Shown here in pieces: positions 17,478 to 25,926 of a stretch of 64,000 bases of DNA (position 1 is its first letter; every line of letters starts with the position of its first letter). The DNA comes from Flavobacterium sp. LC2016-23 (GTDB taxonomy: Bacteria; Bacteroidota; Bacteroidia; Flavobacteriales; Flavobacteriaceae), in NCBI RefSeq assembly GCF_009674775.1, contig NZ_WKKE01000004.1:186001-250000 (forward strand). Direction: 5' to 3'. The translations under genes and the position numbers were made by a program. The notes beneath the pieces were generated by a model. That model had not been told where the DNA came from, searched no databases, and was given only the letters and a program-made list of their open reading frames with translations.

Positions 17478-19406
17478 CTAATATTCCCACTTTACAAAAG
17501 CCTCCATAGCGGCATAACTTGCCAGACCCATTTGTTGGTATACTTGTGCCGTTTCCCTGTTTCGGTCTTCGGCTCGCTGCCAGAATTCCCTGGCGTCGGT
17601 TCCCTGAAAAACAACCCCGTCTTTTTGTGACTGGTGTTTGAAGATTCCGTGGCGTTTGGCCAATACCTGATCCGGGCTCATTGGTACTGCCATTTCGACT
17701 TCGTCAATACCCCATTCCTGCCATGCTCCGCGGTACAGCCACAACCAGCAGTTGTCCATAAAGGACTTTGGTTTTAAGGCTTTGACAGCTTCAAAAATAG
17801 CATCCAGACAGACTTTATGGGTTCCGTGCGGATCAGCTAAATCCCCGGCTGCGTAGATTTGGTGTGGCTTAATTTTTTCAATTAAATCCATCGTCAATTG
17901 AATATCTTCCTTGCCGATTGGTTTTTTCTCGATTGTTCCGGTTTCGTAAAACGGCAGTTCCATAAAGTGAATCTGATCGTCTGTCAGACCCACAAAATGA
18001 CTTGTGGCTCTCGCTTCTCCTTTTCGGATCAGTCCTTTGATGTAACGCACTTCCGGAATGTCAATTTCACTGTTCTTTTTATTCTCCAGAAAGGTTTGTG
18101 CTTTTTGATAGATCGTATCGGCTTCAGCGCTTTTGATTCCGAATTTTTCATTGTAATCAATCACGAATCTTGCAAAACGTAAGGCTTCGTCGTCAGCAAC
18201 GGCGATATTTCCGGAGGTTTGGTAGGCTACATGCACTTCATGTCCCTGCTCCTGCAAACGCATAAAAGTTCCTCCCATACTAATAATATCATCATCAGGA
18301 TGCGGACTGAAAATCAGTACTTTTTTTCTGGCCGGTTGTGCTCTTTCCGGGCGATTGGAATCATCGGCATTGGGTTTTCCGCCCGGCCAGCCTGTTATCG
18401 TATTTTGTAGTTTATTAAATATTTTAATGTTGATATCGTAAGCAGGACCCGAATCAGCCAGTAAATCGCTCATTCCGTTTTCGATATAATCGGCATCGGT
18501 TAACATTAAGATTGGTTTTTTAAGATCAAGTGCCAATCCTAAAACTGCTTTTCTGATGAGTTTGTCTGTCCAGATTATTTTTTCTACCAGCCATGGTCGG
18601 TTGATTCTGGTAAGTTTGGAAGAAGCTTCCTTATCCAGGATAAAAACCGCATTGTTATGTTCCTGTAAAAACGAAGCCGGAATCTGGTTCGTAACCTCGT
18701 CCTCCACCGATTTTTTAATGATATTGGCTTTTCCTTCTCCCCACGCCATTAAGATAACCTGTTTGGCTTCCATGATTTTTTTTACTCCCAGTGTGATGGC
18801 TGTTCGGGGTGTATTGCTTAATCCAAAAAAATCCTTGCTTGCTGCAACTCTTGTAATATGATCTAAAGCGACCAAACGTGTTTTCGAATTCTGCAAGGAA
18901 CCCGATTCGTTAAAACCGATATGTCCGTTTCCTCCAATTCCCAGAATCTGCAAATCGATTCCACCCAGAGCTTCAATTTTAGCTTCATAATCATGGCAAT
19001 AATCCGCAATTTGTTCTTTTGTTAGAAGCCCGTCCGGAACATGGGCATTTTCAGGTAAAATATCAACATGGTCAAACAACAATTCTTTCATAAAACGAAC
19101 ATAACTGTTGATGGAGTTCGGTTCCATCGGATAGTATTCGTCCAGATTGAAACTGATTACGTTTTTGAAACTTAATCCTTCTTCCTTATGCAGACGAACC
19201 AGTTCTGCATACAGACCTTTTGGAGAAGATCCTGTGGCAAGACCTAAAATACAAGGCTTGTTTTCTTTTTGTTTTGCCTGAATTAAGACCGCAATTTCTT
19301 TGGCAACTGCTTTTGAAGCTTCATTTGAATTTTCGAAAACAACGGTATTAATATTTTCAAATCGTTTTTCGAAACCTGTTGCTTTGTCTATATTACTTTT
19401 TATCAT
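17478..19406 (-). CDS. NagB-LmbE fusion: glucosamine-6-phosphate deaminase with PIG-L-type deacetylase
   Basis: The 642-residue fusion has residues ~15-270 homologous to NagB (ATGSSPKGLY phosphate loop, FNLDEYYPM, GIGGNGHIGFNE), which converts GlcN-6-P to fructose-6-P and ammonia. Residues ~365-610 are a LmbE/PIG-L zinc deacetylase (FSPHPDDDIISMGG and the distal ligand motif DPHGTH). The fused form is widespread in Bacteroidetes. Here it matters because the pathway needs removal of an acetyl group before deamination and no nagA lies in the locus; the LmbE half may supply it, although its substrate is not proven. The ATG at 19406 is followed at once by conserved NagB sequence. A 448-bp spacer separates it from the transporter gene, so it may have its own promoter. 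Confidence 0.88.
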   Translation of the reverse strand: MIKSNIDKATGFEKRFENINTVVFENSNEASKAVAKEIAVLIQAKQKENKPCILGLATGSSPKGLYAELVRLHKEEGLSFKNVISFNLDEYYPMEPNSINSYVRFMKELLFDHVDILPENAHVPDGLLTKEQIADYCHDYEAKIEALGGIDLQILGIGGNGHIGFNESGSLQNSKTRLVALDHITRVAASKDFFGLSNTPRTAITLGVKKIMEAKQVILMAWGEGKANIIKKSVEDEVTNQIPASFLQEHNNAVFILDKEASSKLTRINRPWLVEKIIWTDKLIRKAVLGLALDLKKPILMLTDADYIENGMSDLLADSGPAYDINIKIFNKLQNTITGWPGGKPNADDSNRPERAQPARKKVLIFSPHPDDDIISMGGTFMRLQEQGHEVHVAYQTSGNIAVADDEALRFARFVIDYNEKFGIKSAEADTIYQKAQTFLENKKNSEIDIPEVRYIKGLIRKGEARATSHFVGLTDDQIHFMELPFYETGTIEKKPIGKEDIQLTMDLIEKIKPHQIYAAGDLADPHGTHKVCLDAIFEAVKALKPKSFMDNCWLWLYRGAWQEWGIDEVEMAVPMSPDQVLAKRHGIFKHQSQKDGVVFQGTDAREFWQRAEDRNRETAQVYQQMGLASYAAMEAFVKWEY

Positions 19407-19570
19407 TTTGAAATATATTTTATTGTGTTTTTCTTTATTTTAAAACAGCCTTTTGGCTAAAAAAAGGCATAAGCTGCCCCGGAGCACATCAAATATTAAT
19501 TGGAGTACTTAGTGGTGATCTGAAAATCAGATCTATGAATAAAATGTTATGTTTATCTGAACTTTTTCAT

Positions 19571-19703
19571 TTTTGAATAGCCTCCCGCTTTAGCCGGAGG
19601 TTTAAAAAAGGTAGTCAGATTGGCTTTAGCTGAATTAAAAGTTCGGCTAAAGCCAAGGCTGATCAAATGTAATCCGTTGGTTAAAACCAACGGCTATTCA
19701 AAA
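19571..19703. repeat. 133-bp multi-hairpin element with 12-bp perfect ends
   Basis: TTTTGAATAGCC (19571-19582) and GGCTATTCAAAA (19692-19703) are perfect inverted ends. Inside are three hairpins: CCTCC/GGAGG (19581-19600), GGCTTTAGC/GCTAAAGCC (19622-19654) and CCGTTGGTT/AACCAACGG (19674-19693). The rest of the 448-bp spacer holds a small AGCC-TTTT-GGCT hairpin (~19449) and CTTGAAAC repeats. It is most likely a MITE/REP-like intergenic element. Confidence 0.7.
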
Positions 19704-19783
19704 AACTTAATTGAATTCCTTTGTCGATTTTCTAGTATGATCTTTCGACTTCCTTCAGGAGGCCAGCTTTGGCAAACTTCTGG

Positions 19784-19848
19784 AAACCTGAAACCTGAAA
19801 CTTGAAACTTGAAACCCAAAACTGAAAACTGAGACTGAGACTAAAAAC
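19784..19848. repeat. tandem CTTGAAACCTGAAAC repeat
   Basis: Imperfect 7-10 bp units (GGAAACCTGAAACCTGAAAC, then CTTGAAACTTGAAACC and CTGAGACT variants) fill the gap before the transporter stop codon. The same unit is found at 36186-36240. Confidence 0.7.
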
Positions 19849-19854
19849 TTCCCC

Positions 19855-21228
19855 CTACCATTTCCTGTACTTATGCCCTTTGAAGGCAAAAAATACGATC
19901 ATAAGATAGGCCGGTATTAATATTGAATAGGCCAGTTGATTTCCGCTTTTTGCTGTTGCGACAGTACCTGCTGCTATGTTTGCCGTATTGATATTGTCTG
20001 CCAGCAAACCATAGAATAAAGGAAAAACCGCACCGCCTATGATTCCCATAATCAGTACTGCACCTCCAATTTTAGTAAATCCGCCCAGATCCTGAAGTGC
20101 CATTGGCCAGATGGCCGGCCAGCAAAGTGCATTAGCTAATCCTAAAAGAGCGACCAAAATAACGATTAAAGGCAATTGTGGAATTCCGGGTAACTGAATC
20201 ATTATTTTTGGAGAAAGTATTACGATTAATGCCACTAAAACAAGACCTAAAAACCCGGATACTTTTAAGGCAAAAACCTGCGAAACGTATTTGGGAATAA
20301 GTGTAATTCCTAAAATATAACCAACGACCATTGCGGTCATGGTAAATGACGTCAGTTTTAGATAAAAGGAACCATTCTCTCCGTAAACCCCTAACTGTTT
20401 TCCGAAACCTCCAATTGAATCTCCGGCCAGAACTTCGGCAGCAATGTACACCATTAGCGTAATCACACCAAAAACCAGTTGCGGATGTTTGAAGGCTTCT
20501 TTTATTTGTTTGAAAATACTCAGATGCGCTACTTGTCCCTTATTGTCTAAATTGATTTCGGGAAGCGGGGAAAACTTTACCAAAACTGCCAGAACCAGCA
20601 TAATTCCCGCCATGTACATATAAGGTGTCTGCAGTTGCAAAGCCAGTAAATCGAGCGCGCTTTCTTTTTGAACCGAAGTCATCACAGCAATTTTATCTGC
20701 CGAATAATCCCCAATATTTGACAAAACCAATGACGTCAATAGTAACGGAGCCAGAAAACCTGCCAGTTTATTGGCGATCCCCAGTACGCTGATTCGTGCG
20801 GCGGCACTTTCACGCGGGCCAATTACAACGACGTACGGATTGGCTGCTGTCTGTAAAACAGCCAAACCGGTTCCCATTACAAATAAGGCGATTAAGAACA
20901 ACCCAAAAGTACGGGCTTCGGCAGCGGGATAAAACAATAATGCTCCAAAGGCAATAACCAGTAATCCTAATGAGATTCCGTTTTTGTACCCTACTTTTTC
21001 GATTAGGAAAGAAGACGGAATTGCCATGACGAAATAAGCAATATAAAACGCAAAGGTCACGAAATACGATTGTGATTCGGTTAACTCACAAGCTAATTTA
21101 AAAAACGGAATTAGCGGTCCGTTGAGCCAGGTCACGAATCCGAAAATAAAAAATAAGGAGGTTAAAATAACCATTGGAATCAAAGTACTGCTTTGTTCTT
21201 TTTTTAAAGTAATATCGATTTCTGACAT
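19855..21228 (-). CDS. FucP/NagP-type sugar:proton symporter (MFS)
   Basis: The 457-residue protein has twelve predicted membrane helices. The opening LIPMVILTSLFFIFGFVTWLN and the segment LQTAANPYVVVIGP (split by a few residues from MGTGLAV) are hallmarks of the FucP family, which includes the GlcNAc transporter NagP. It moves monosaccharides across the inner membrane. In this locus it would import the GalNAc that the GH109 enzyme releases in the periplasm. It is transcribed with the epimerase upstream (164-bp gap). GalNAc specificity is inferred from context. Confidence 0.85.
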   Translation of the reverse strand: MSEIDITLKKEQSSTLIPMVILTSLFFIFGFVTWLNGPLIPFFKLACELTESQSYFVTFAFYIAYFVMAIPSSFLIEKVGYKNGISLGLLVIAFGALLFYPAAEARTFGLFLIALFVMGTGLAVLQTAANPYVVVIGPRESAAARISVLGIANKLAGFLAPLLLTSLVLSNIGDYSADKIAVMTSVQKESALDLLALQLQTPYMYMAGIMLVLAVLVKFSPLPEINLDNKGQVAHLSIFKQIKEAFKHPQLVFGVITLMVYIAAEVLAGDSIGGFGKQLGVYGENGSFYLKLTSFTMTAMVVGYILGITLIPKYVSQVFALKVSGFLGLVLVALIVILSPKIMIQLPGIPQLPLIVILVALLGLANALCWPAIWPMALQDLGGFTKIGGAVLIMGIIGGAVFPLFYGLLADNINTANIAAGTVATAKSGNQLAYSILIPAYLMIVFFAFKGHKYRKW

Positions 21229-21392
21229 AGTATTGGTTTTTGGGTTAGTTATTGTTTTTAAAAATTAACAATTGAGAATTAAAAATTAAAAATCTTTGAA
21301 ATCGTAATTATTCTCATAATCTATACAATTTATTGTAAGTGAAATACCTCTTTTTGGCAGCACAAAATCTATGTTTCTATGTGTTATTTTTT

Positions 21393-22319
21393 TTATTTAC
21401 TGACTAATTCCTTTTCATAAAAAAGAATGGTTTCTTCTAAAGCTTTATCAATTGTAAATTCGGGTTTGAAACCCAGCTGATTGAATTTTTCAGGATTCGC
21501 TTTCGAATGTTTGATGTCTCCGGGTCTTTCTTCGAGAAATTTTAGCGGCGACTTTGAATTGGTAATTTTTATGATTTTTTCGGCTAATTCTAATACCGAA
21601 GTGCTGTGTCCCAGTGCTACATTGTAGGTTTCGGTTCCTTTTTGAGAAGCCAGGATATTTGCTTTTACGACATCTTTGACATAAATAAAATCTCTGGTTT
21701 GCGAGCCGTCTCCGTAAATAGTGATCGGTTCGTTTTGGAGCGCTTTATTAATAAAAATAGGGACTGCGGCTGCATAAGCTGATTCGGGGTTCTGGCGTGG
21801 TCCAAAGACATTGAAATAACGTAACGATGCTGTTGGAACCTGATACTGATCGAGATACATTTTTAAATAATATTCTCCGTCTAGTTTTGTAACCGCATAA
21901 GGTGTCATAGGTTCCGGAAACATGGTTTCTACTTTTGGTAAAACAGGATTGTTGCCATAATTCGCTGCCGATGTTGACAACACCACTTTACAACCTGGAT
22001 TATTCCTCGCAGCTTCGAGAATGTTGATGGTTCCGATAGTATTAATTTCGATACATTCTTTAATTTTTAATAACGATTCAGGAACGCTGACCAGCGCAGC
22101 CAGATGAAAAATTCCGCTTGCTCCGCTTACTACTTCATTTACTAAATTTTCATCGCGAATATCTCCTTGTACAAAATCAACATTTAAACCGTTCAGGTTG
22201 TGTTCGAATCCCGTTCTTAAGCTATCAAGTATAGTAACCTGGTGTCCTTCTTTTGATAAATGCTCGGCAATGTGGCTTCCTATAAAACCGGCACCTCCGG
22301 TAATGACATATTTTTTCAT
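21393..22319 (-). CDS. NAD-dependent sugar-nucleotide 4-epimerase (UDP-GlcNAc/GalNAc type)
   Basis: The 308-residue extended SDR enzyme has the Rossmann motif GGAGFIG (residues 8-14) and the catalytic pair Y141-x3-K145 (PYAVTK). The conserved SLRYFNVFGPRQNP segment is typical of the GalE/WbpP group, as is the end-of-sheet TRDFIYVKDV. The likely reaction in context is UDP-GalNAc to UDP-GlcNAc. It starts 5 bp after the kinase stop and shares its operon with the nucleotidyltransferase. Other nucleotide-sugar epimerase or dehydratase activities cannot be excluded from sequence alone. Confidence 0.82.
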   Translation of the reverse strand: MKKYVITGGAGFIGSHIAEHLSKEGHQVTILDSLRTGFEHNLNGLNVDFVQGDIRDENLVNEVVSGASGIFHLAALVSVPESLLKIKECIEINTIGTINILEAARNNPGCKVVLSTSAANYGNNPVLPKVETMFPEPMTPYAVTKLDGEYYLKMYLDQYQVPTASLRYFNVFGPRQNPESAYAAAVPIFINKALQNEPITIYGDGSQTRDFIYVKDVVKANILASQKGTETYNVALGHSTSVLELAEKIIKITNSKSPLKFLEERPGDIKHSKANPEKFNQLGFKPEFTIDKALEETILFYEKELVSK

Positions 22320-22324
22320 TTGTA

Positions 22325-23428
22325 TTATTTTAATGATCCGATGAAATTCAGATTATACTCTTCCATTTCCTTAAATTGTTCCGAAAGACTTTCAATTAGT
22401 TTGAATTGATTTTTGGAGCGATCCAGATTGTGTTCCGGGTATTCGGTTTTATAATACACATCATCATTTAAGAAGTCTGTCAAAAAACGAAGGGCCATGA
22501 TAAATACCATCGTTTTGGCTCCAAGCGGCAGGTATTTTATCTCTAATAAGGAAAGTGACGCATTTGTTTTCTCAAGGAAACCTTTTACATAGGCTTTATA
22601 ATACTGTAAATTGAAATTCACCAGTTCCAGGTCTTTTTCATCTTCGGCAGCGGTATTGCAAATGGTTCGTATGGCATCTCCAAAATCATAATGAATAATT
22701 CCGGGCATCACCGTATCGGTATCAATGACGCAAAGCCCTTTTTTATTGGTATCAAAAAGTGCATTCGATATTTTGGTATCGTTGTGGGTAACTCTTAGTT
22801 TTATTTTTCTGGTATCTTTTAAGTTTTGCAAAACATGCATTTCTTCTTTAAAACAGTGAACCAGCTGAATACAAGTTTTAGCTTGTTCTATTCGTTGTAC
22901 CGAAGCTTCTTTTAAGGCAATATCAAACTGTGCGTAACGAAACGCCATATTATGAAAATTCGGAATAACTTCTGTTAGTTTTCTGGCATCAAAGTCACTG
23001 GTAAGATTTAAAAATTCACCAAATAATTTCCCGCCTTCATAGGCAATTTCCTCATTATTAACGGTTTCAAAAGTCAGGCTTCCTTCTATATACACCATCA
23101 TATTCCAGAAATTTCCGGCTGCATCCTGATAATAAAAAATACCTTTTCTGGTGCCGATGAAAGTTAAAACACGACGTTTTAGTTCATCTTCCGATAAATG
23201 TTTGAGTTTTTTCAGCAAATGTTTGCTTACGCTGACCTTATTGGCAATAAGGCCCGGAACGTCTTTAAAAACGCCATCGTTAATGCGCTGTAAAATAAAC
23301 TGTTTACGACTATCAGTTGTAATCAAATACGTATCATTGATATGACCGGAGGCCAATTCTTCAAAACTTTTGAAAACCCCGATATGGTCAAACTGGTCAA
23401 ATATAAATTTTAAATGTTCCGCTTCCAT
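22325..23428 (-). CDS. N-acetylhexosamine 1-kinase-like phosphotransferase (NahK-like)
   Basis: The 367-residue aminoglycoside-phosphotransferase-fold kinase has the catalytic loop THNDTKISN (about residue 213; His-Asn-Asp-x4-Asn) and the metal motif VIDTDTVMPG (about 234), followed by DFGDAIRT. NahK of bifidobacteria phosphorylates GlcNAc and GalNAc at C1, and this protein shows the same VMPG-x(6)-FGD arrangement. It is 1 bp from the nucleotidyltransferase and 5 bp from the epimerase, so kinase, UTP transfer and epimerisation are translationally close. That order mirrors an amino-sugar Leloir pathway. Sugar specificity is inferred. Confidence 0.8.
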   Translation of the reverse strand: MEAEHLKFIFDQFDHIGVFKSFEELASGHINDTYLITTDSRKQFILQRINDGVFKDVPGLIANKVSVSKHLLKKLKHLSEDELKRRVLTFIGTRKGIFYYQDAAGNFWNMMVYIEGSLTFETVNNEEIAYEGGKLFGEFLNLTSDFDARKLTEVIPNFHNMAFRYAQFDIALKEASVQRIEQAKTCIQLVHCFKEEMHVLQNLKDTRKIKLRVTHNDTKISNALFDTNKKGLCVIDTDTVMPGIIHYDFGDAIRTICNTAAEDEKDLELVNFNLQYYKAYVKGFLEKTNASLSLLEIKYLPLGAKTMVFIMALRFLTDFLNDDVYYKTEYPEHNLDRSKNQFKLIESLSEQFKEMEEYNLNFIGSLK

Positions 23429-23429
23429 A

Positions 23430-24338
23430 TTACCAGAGGTTAGTTGGATAAACTTTTTGGGCTCTCAGTTTTTCGATTTCTTTTTTTACAATTTCCTTAT
23501 CTTCCTTGTAGGTAACTCCAAACCATTTTGCATTTGACTGAAGTACTTCAAGCGATGCATTCTCTGATTTTAAAATCTCATTTACAACAGAGGTAATAAA
23601 AAATTCGGCTTTTAAATCGTGTTCGTTCTCTTTAAGGAATTCTTCAAAAAGAGCACCGCCAAATTCAAAACATTTTGGCGTAAAACCCCAGAAATTCATA
23701 GAAACGATTGTGTTTTCATCAATGGGAATAAAATCACCGTTATCATCTTTACGCATCAGTTTACCGTTTATTTTTTCGATGTGGGTACGTTCGGTAACAT
23801 CGGTCAGATAATTATTTTCATCTACCTGACATTCGCCTCTTGATACAAAACCATGATCGGAAACCGTATTTTTCAGGAGATAGGCCATCATATTAAAATG
23901 GTAGGATTCCTTATCCATTTCCGTCAAGGCTTTTGCCATGATTTCAAAAGCTTCTTTTCCGTAAAAATCATCGGCGTTTATAATAGCGAAATTTTCGGTT
24001 ACTTCATCCTTTGCCATTAGCAGGGCATGTCCGGTTCCCCAGGGCTTTTTTCTTTCGGGATTTTGATATTGTTTCGGAACATTGTCTATTTCCTGAAAAA
24101 CATATCCTACTTCGGCTTTTCCTTCCAGTTTTTTATTAAATATTTCTTTGCATTCTTCTTCTATATTCTTACTTATAATAAATACAAATTTTCCAAAGCC
24201 TGCCTGCAATGCGTCATATATCGAAAAATCCATAATGGTATCTCCTTCAGGAGTAAATGTATCTAACTGTTTTAATCCTCCATATCGACTTCCAATACCT
24301 GCCGCCAAGATCACGAGAGTAGGTTTACTTTTGCTCAT
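23430..24338 (-). CDS. sugar-1-phosphate nucleotidyltransferase
   Basis: The 302-residue GT-A-fold nucleotidyltransferase has the signature VILAAGIGSRYGGLKQLD near residue 10. It also has WGTGHALLMAKD (~100) and the metal-binding NADDFYG (~120). It lacks the left-handed beta-helix acetyltransferase part of GlmU, so it is a stand-alone pyrophosphorylase. As the first gene of the operon with the NahK-like kinase and epimerase, it probably joins GalNAc-1-P to UTP, and run in reverse could release GlcNAc-1-P from UDP-GlcNAc. Its promoter at 24526-24556 faces an operator at 24573. Confidence 0.82.
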   Translation of the reverse strand: MSKSKPTLVILAAGIGSRYGGLKQLDTFTPEGDTIMDFSIYDALQAGFGKFVFIISKNIEEECKEIFNKKLEGKAEVGYVFQEIDNVPKQYQNPERKKPWGTGHALLMAKDEVTENFAIINADDFYGKEAFEIMAKALTEMDKESYHFNMMAYLLKNTVSDHGFVSRGECQVDENNYLTDVTERTHIEKINGKLMRKDDNGDFIPIDENTIVSMNFWGFTPKCFEFGGALFEEFLKENEHDLKAEFFITSVVNEILKSENASLEVLQSNAKWFGVTYKEDKEIVKKEIEKLRAQKVYPTNLW

Positions 24339-24525
24339 TTAAATAGTATATTAATGGTTTATTATTTTTAATTGTTTTTGGTTGGATTTTATTTTCAAAT
24401 TCATTTCAAAAAAGCATCCTGAAAAAATCTTATTCAATATTGAAAACTTCTCTTATAAATCGAAAAATAAATATTAATCTGACAATATTTACGTTAATAT
24501 CATAAACTATATGATTAATATTCGG

Positions 24526-24556
24526 CTAAAATATATATTAATATTCTATAAAAAAA
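24526..24556 (-). promoter_or_regulatory. promoter of the nucleotidyltransferase operon (TTTT-N19-TATTTTAG)
   Basis: The minus-strand -7 TATTTTAG (plus 24526-24533) and a TTTT at the -33 position are 19 bp apart. The operator at 24573 starts 16 bp upstream, the same offset as at SusC. Confidence 0.5.
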
Positions 24557-24572
24557 GAAAATTGTGTTAAAA

Positions 24573-24586
24573 TGTGCTCGAACACA
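24573..24586. promoter_or_regulatory. LacI-type operator TGTGCTCGAACACA
   Basis: A 14-bp palindrome with one mismatch, 16 bp upstream of the leftward operon promoter and 21 bp centre-to-centre from the next site. Confidence 0.82.
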
Positions 24587-24593
24587 ATTAAAA

Positions 24594-24607
24594 TGTTTTC
24601 GAACACA
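24594..24607. promoter_or_regulatory. LacI-type operator TGTTTTCGAACACA
   Basis: The same 14 bases as the site at 15521. It lies about 12 bp upstream of the -33 region of the rightward LacI-family gene. Confidence 0.82.
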
Positions 24608-24619
24608 TAAAATTTAATA

Positions 24620-24650
24620 TTTTCTCATATTTGATTTTTATATATATTTG
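24620..24650 (+). promoter_or_regulatory. promoter of the LacI-family gene (TTTT-N19-TATATTTG)
   Basis: TATATTTG at 24643-24650 fits the -7 consensus; TTTT at 24620-24623 lies 19 bp upstream. The predicted start falls at or just before the ATG at 24658, so the mRNA may be leaderless. Confidence 0.55.
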
Positions 24651-24657
24651 TTTCTAT

Positions 24658-25698
24658 ATGGAAAAAATTTATACAATTAAGGATATCGCAGAACTTGCGG
24701 GTGTTTCTAAAGGCACTGTAGACCGCGTTTTACATAAAAGAGGAAAAGTCTCTCAGGATGCCCTTGACAGGGTGAATGAAGTGCTGGATAAGATTGATTA
24801 TCAGCCCAATCTGATGGCACGAAGTTTAAAGAAGACACAAATCTATTCCATATGTGTTTTATTGCCGGATTCTCAAAACGATCCGTACTGGCAGCCTTGT
24901 ATTGACGGTATCAATGAAGCCAAAAAAGAATTCAAGTCTTTTAATGTAAAGGTTGAAATTTTCCTGTTTGATGCGACAAGCACCGTATCCTTTGTAGAAA
25001 CAAACAAAGCAGTTTTAGCGGCTTCGCCGGATGCTGTTTTGTTAGTTCCTCTCTTTCATAAAGAAGCGAATGAGGCTATTGAAACGTATAATTCCAAAGG
25101 CATTATCACGAGTATTTTCAATAACCAGCTCAAATCCAGTTCTATAAAAAGTTTTGTGGGTCAGGATTTATTTCAAAGCGGAAGAATTGCTGCAAGATTA
25201 TTGGAATTGCTGCTTCAGAAAGGCACTATCGCCATCGTCCATATCGATGAAGATTATGAGAATGCCATTCACATGCAGGAAAAGGAAAAAGGATTCCGGG
25301 ATTATTTTGACCAGTCTGGTAAAGGAAAATTTGAAATCAAAACTTTTAAGGTAAAACATCCGCAATTTAAAACAACGCTTAAAGAATATCTGGAAGCTAA
25401 TCCAAACATTAGCGGTCTTTTTGTTACGACTTCAAAAGCATATCAGGTAGCAAAAATTATTGCTAAAAATCCTGAAAGAAAAATAGCGCTTGTAGGTTAT
25501 GATCTACTTGAGGATAATCTTGAATATCTGAATAATAAAACAATCGACTTTTTGATTCACCAAAATCCGAAAAGACAGGCGTATTTAGGAACCACCAGTC
25601 TCATTGAACACTTTATTTTTGAAAAAGAAATCAGTGCCGAAAAATTGCTGCCCATTGATATTATCAATACCGAAAATGCTAAAGATTATTTTTTATAG
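24658..25698 (+). CDS. LacI-family regulator of the amino-sugar locus
   Basis: From the ATG at 24658 the protein has 346 residues; an upstream TTG in frame would add nine unsupported residues. The N-terminal HTH (YTIKDIAELAGVSKGTVDRV, hinge YQPNLMARSLKK) and a periplasmic-binding-protein-like effector domain (LLPDSQNDPYWQPCIDGI ...) are typical. It is divergent from the nucleotidyltransferase operon, with two palindromes of its presumed operator in between. The same operator stands upstream of SusC and the beta-helix gene. All sites lie upstream of the promoters rather than over them, so it may activate transcription. The effector is probably a GalNAc-derived metabolite. Confidence 0.88.
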   Translation: MEKIYTIKDIAELAGVSKGTVDRVLHKRGKVSQDALDRVNEVLDKIDYQPNLMARSLKKTQIYSICVLLPDSQNDPYWQPCIDGINEAKKEFKSFNVKVEIFLFDATSTVSFVETNKAVLAASPDAVLLVPLFHKEANEAIETYNSKGIITSIFNNQLKSSSIKSFVGQDLFQSGRIAARLLELLLQKGTIAIVHIDEDYENAIHMQEKEKGFRDYFDQSGKGKFEIKTFKVKHPQFKTTLKEYLEANPNISGLFVTTSKAYQVAKIIAKNPERKIALVGYDLLEDNLEYLNNKTIDFLIHQNPKRQAYLGTTSLIEHFIFEKEISAEKLLPIDIINTENAKDYFL

Positions 25699-25926
25699 AA
25701 TGGTTTAACCGCAAAGTTCGCTAAGGTTTACGCAGGGTTCGCAAAGCTGTTTTTTTAATCACGCAAAGTCGCAAAGAAAAACTAAAAAAAGCTTTGCGAC
25801 TTTGCGACTTTGCGCGAATAATTTAGCCTGCTTTGGACAAACTTTAGCAGACTTTGCGAGAAATAATTTAGCGTGCTTTGCGTAAACCTTAGCGCACTTT
25901 GCGTTTAAATCAGCATTCAGCTAATT
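25699..25926. repeat. CGCAAAG/CTTTGCG repeat cluster
   Basis: The whole spacer consists of imperfect GTTCGCTAAGG, CGCAAAGTCGCAAAG and TTTGCGACTTTGCG units in both orientations (about ten copies), allowing long stem-loops. No gene is present. The same unit occurs at 17185-17260. Confidence 0.75.

Noticed and set aside
24563..24576. A further operator-like TGTGTTAAAATGTG next to the site at 24573
   Set aside because: Only one half-site matches and the CG centre is missing.
25699..25926. CRISPR-like array in the CGCAAAG cluster
   Set aside because: Units are short, imperfect, in both orientations and without regular spacers; no cas genes are nearby.
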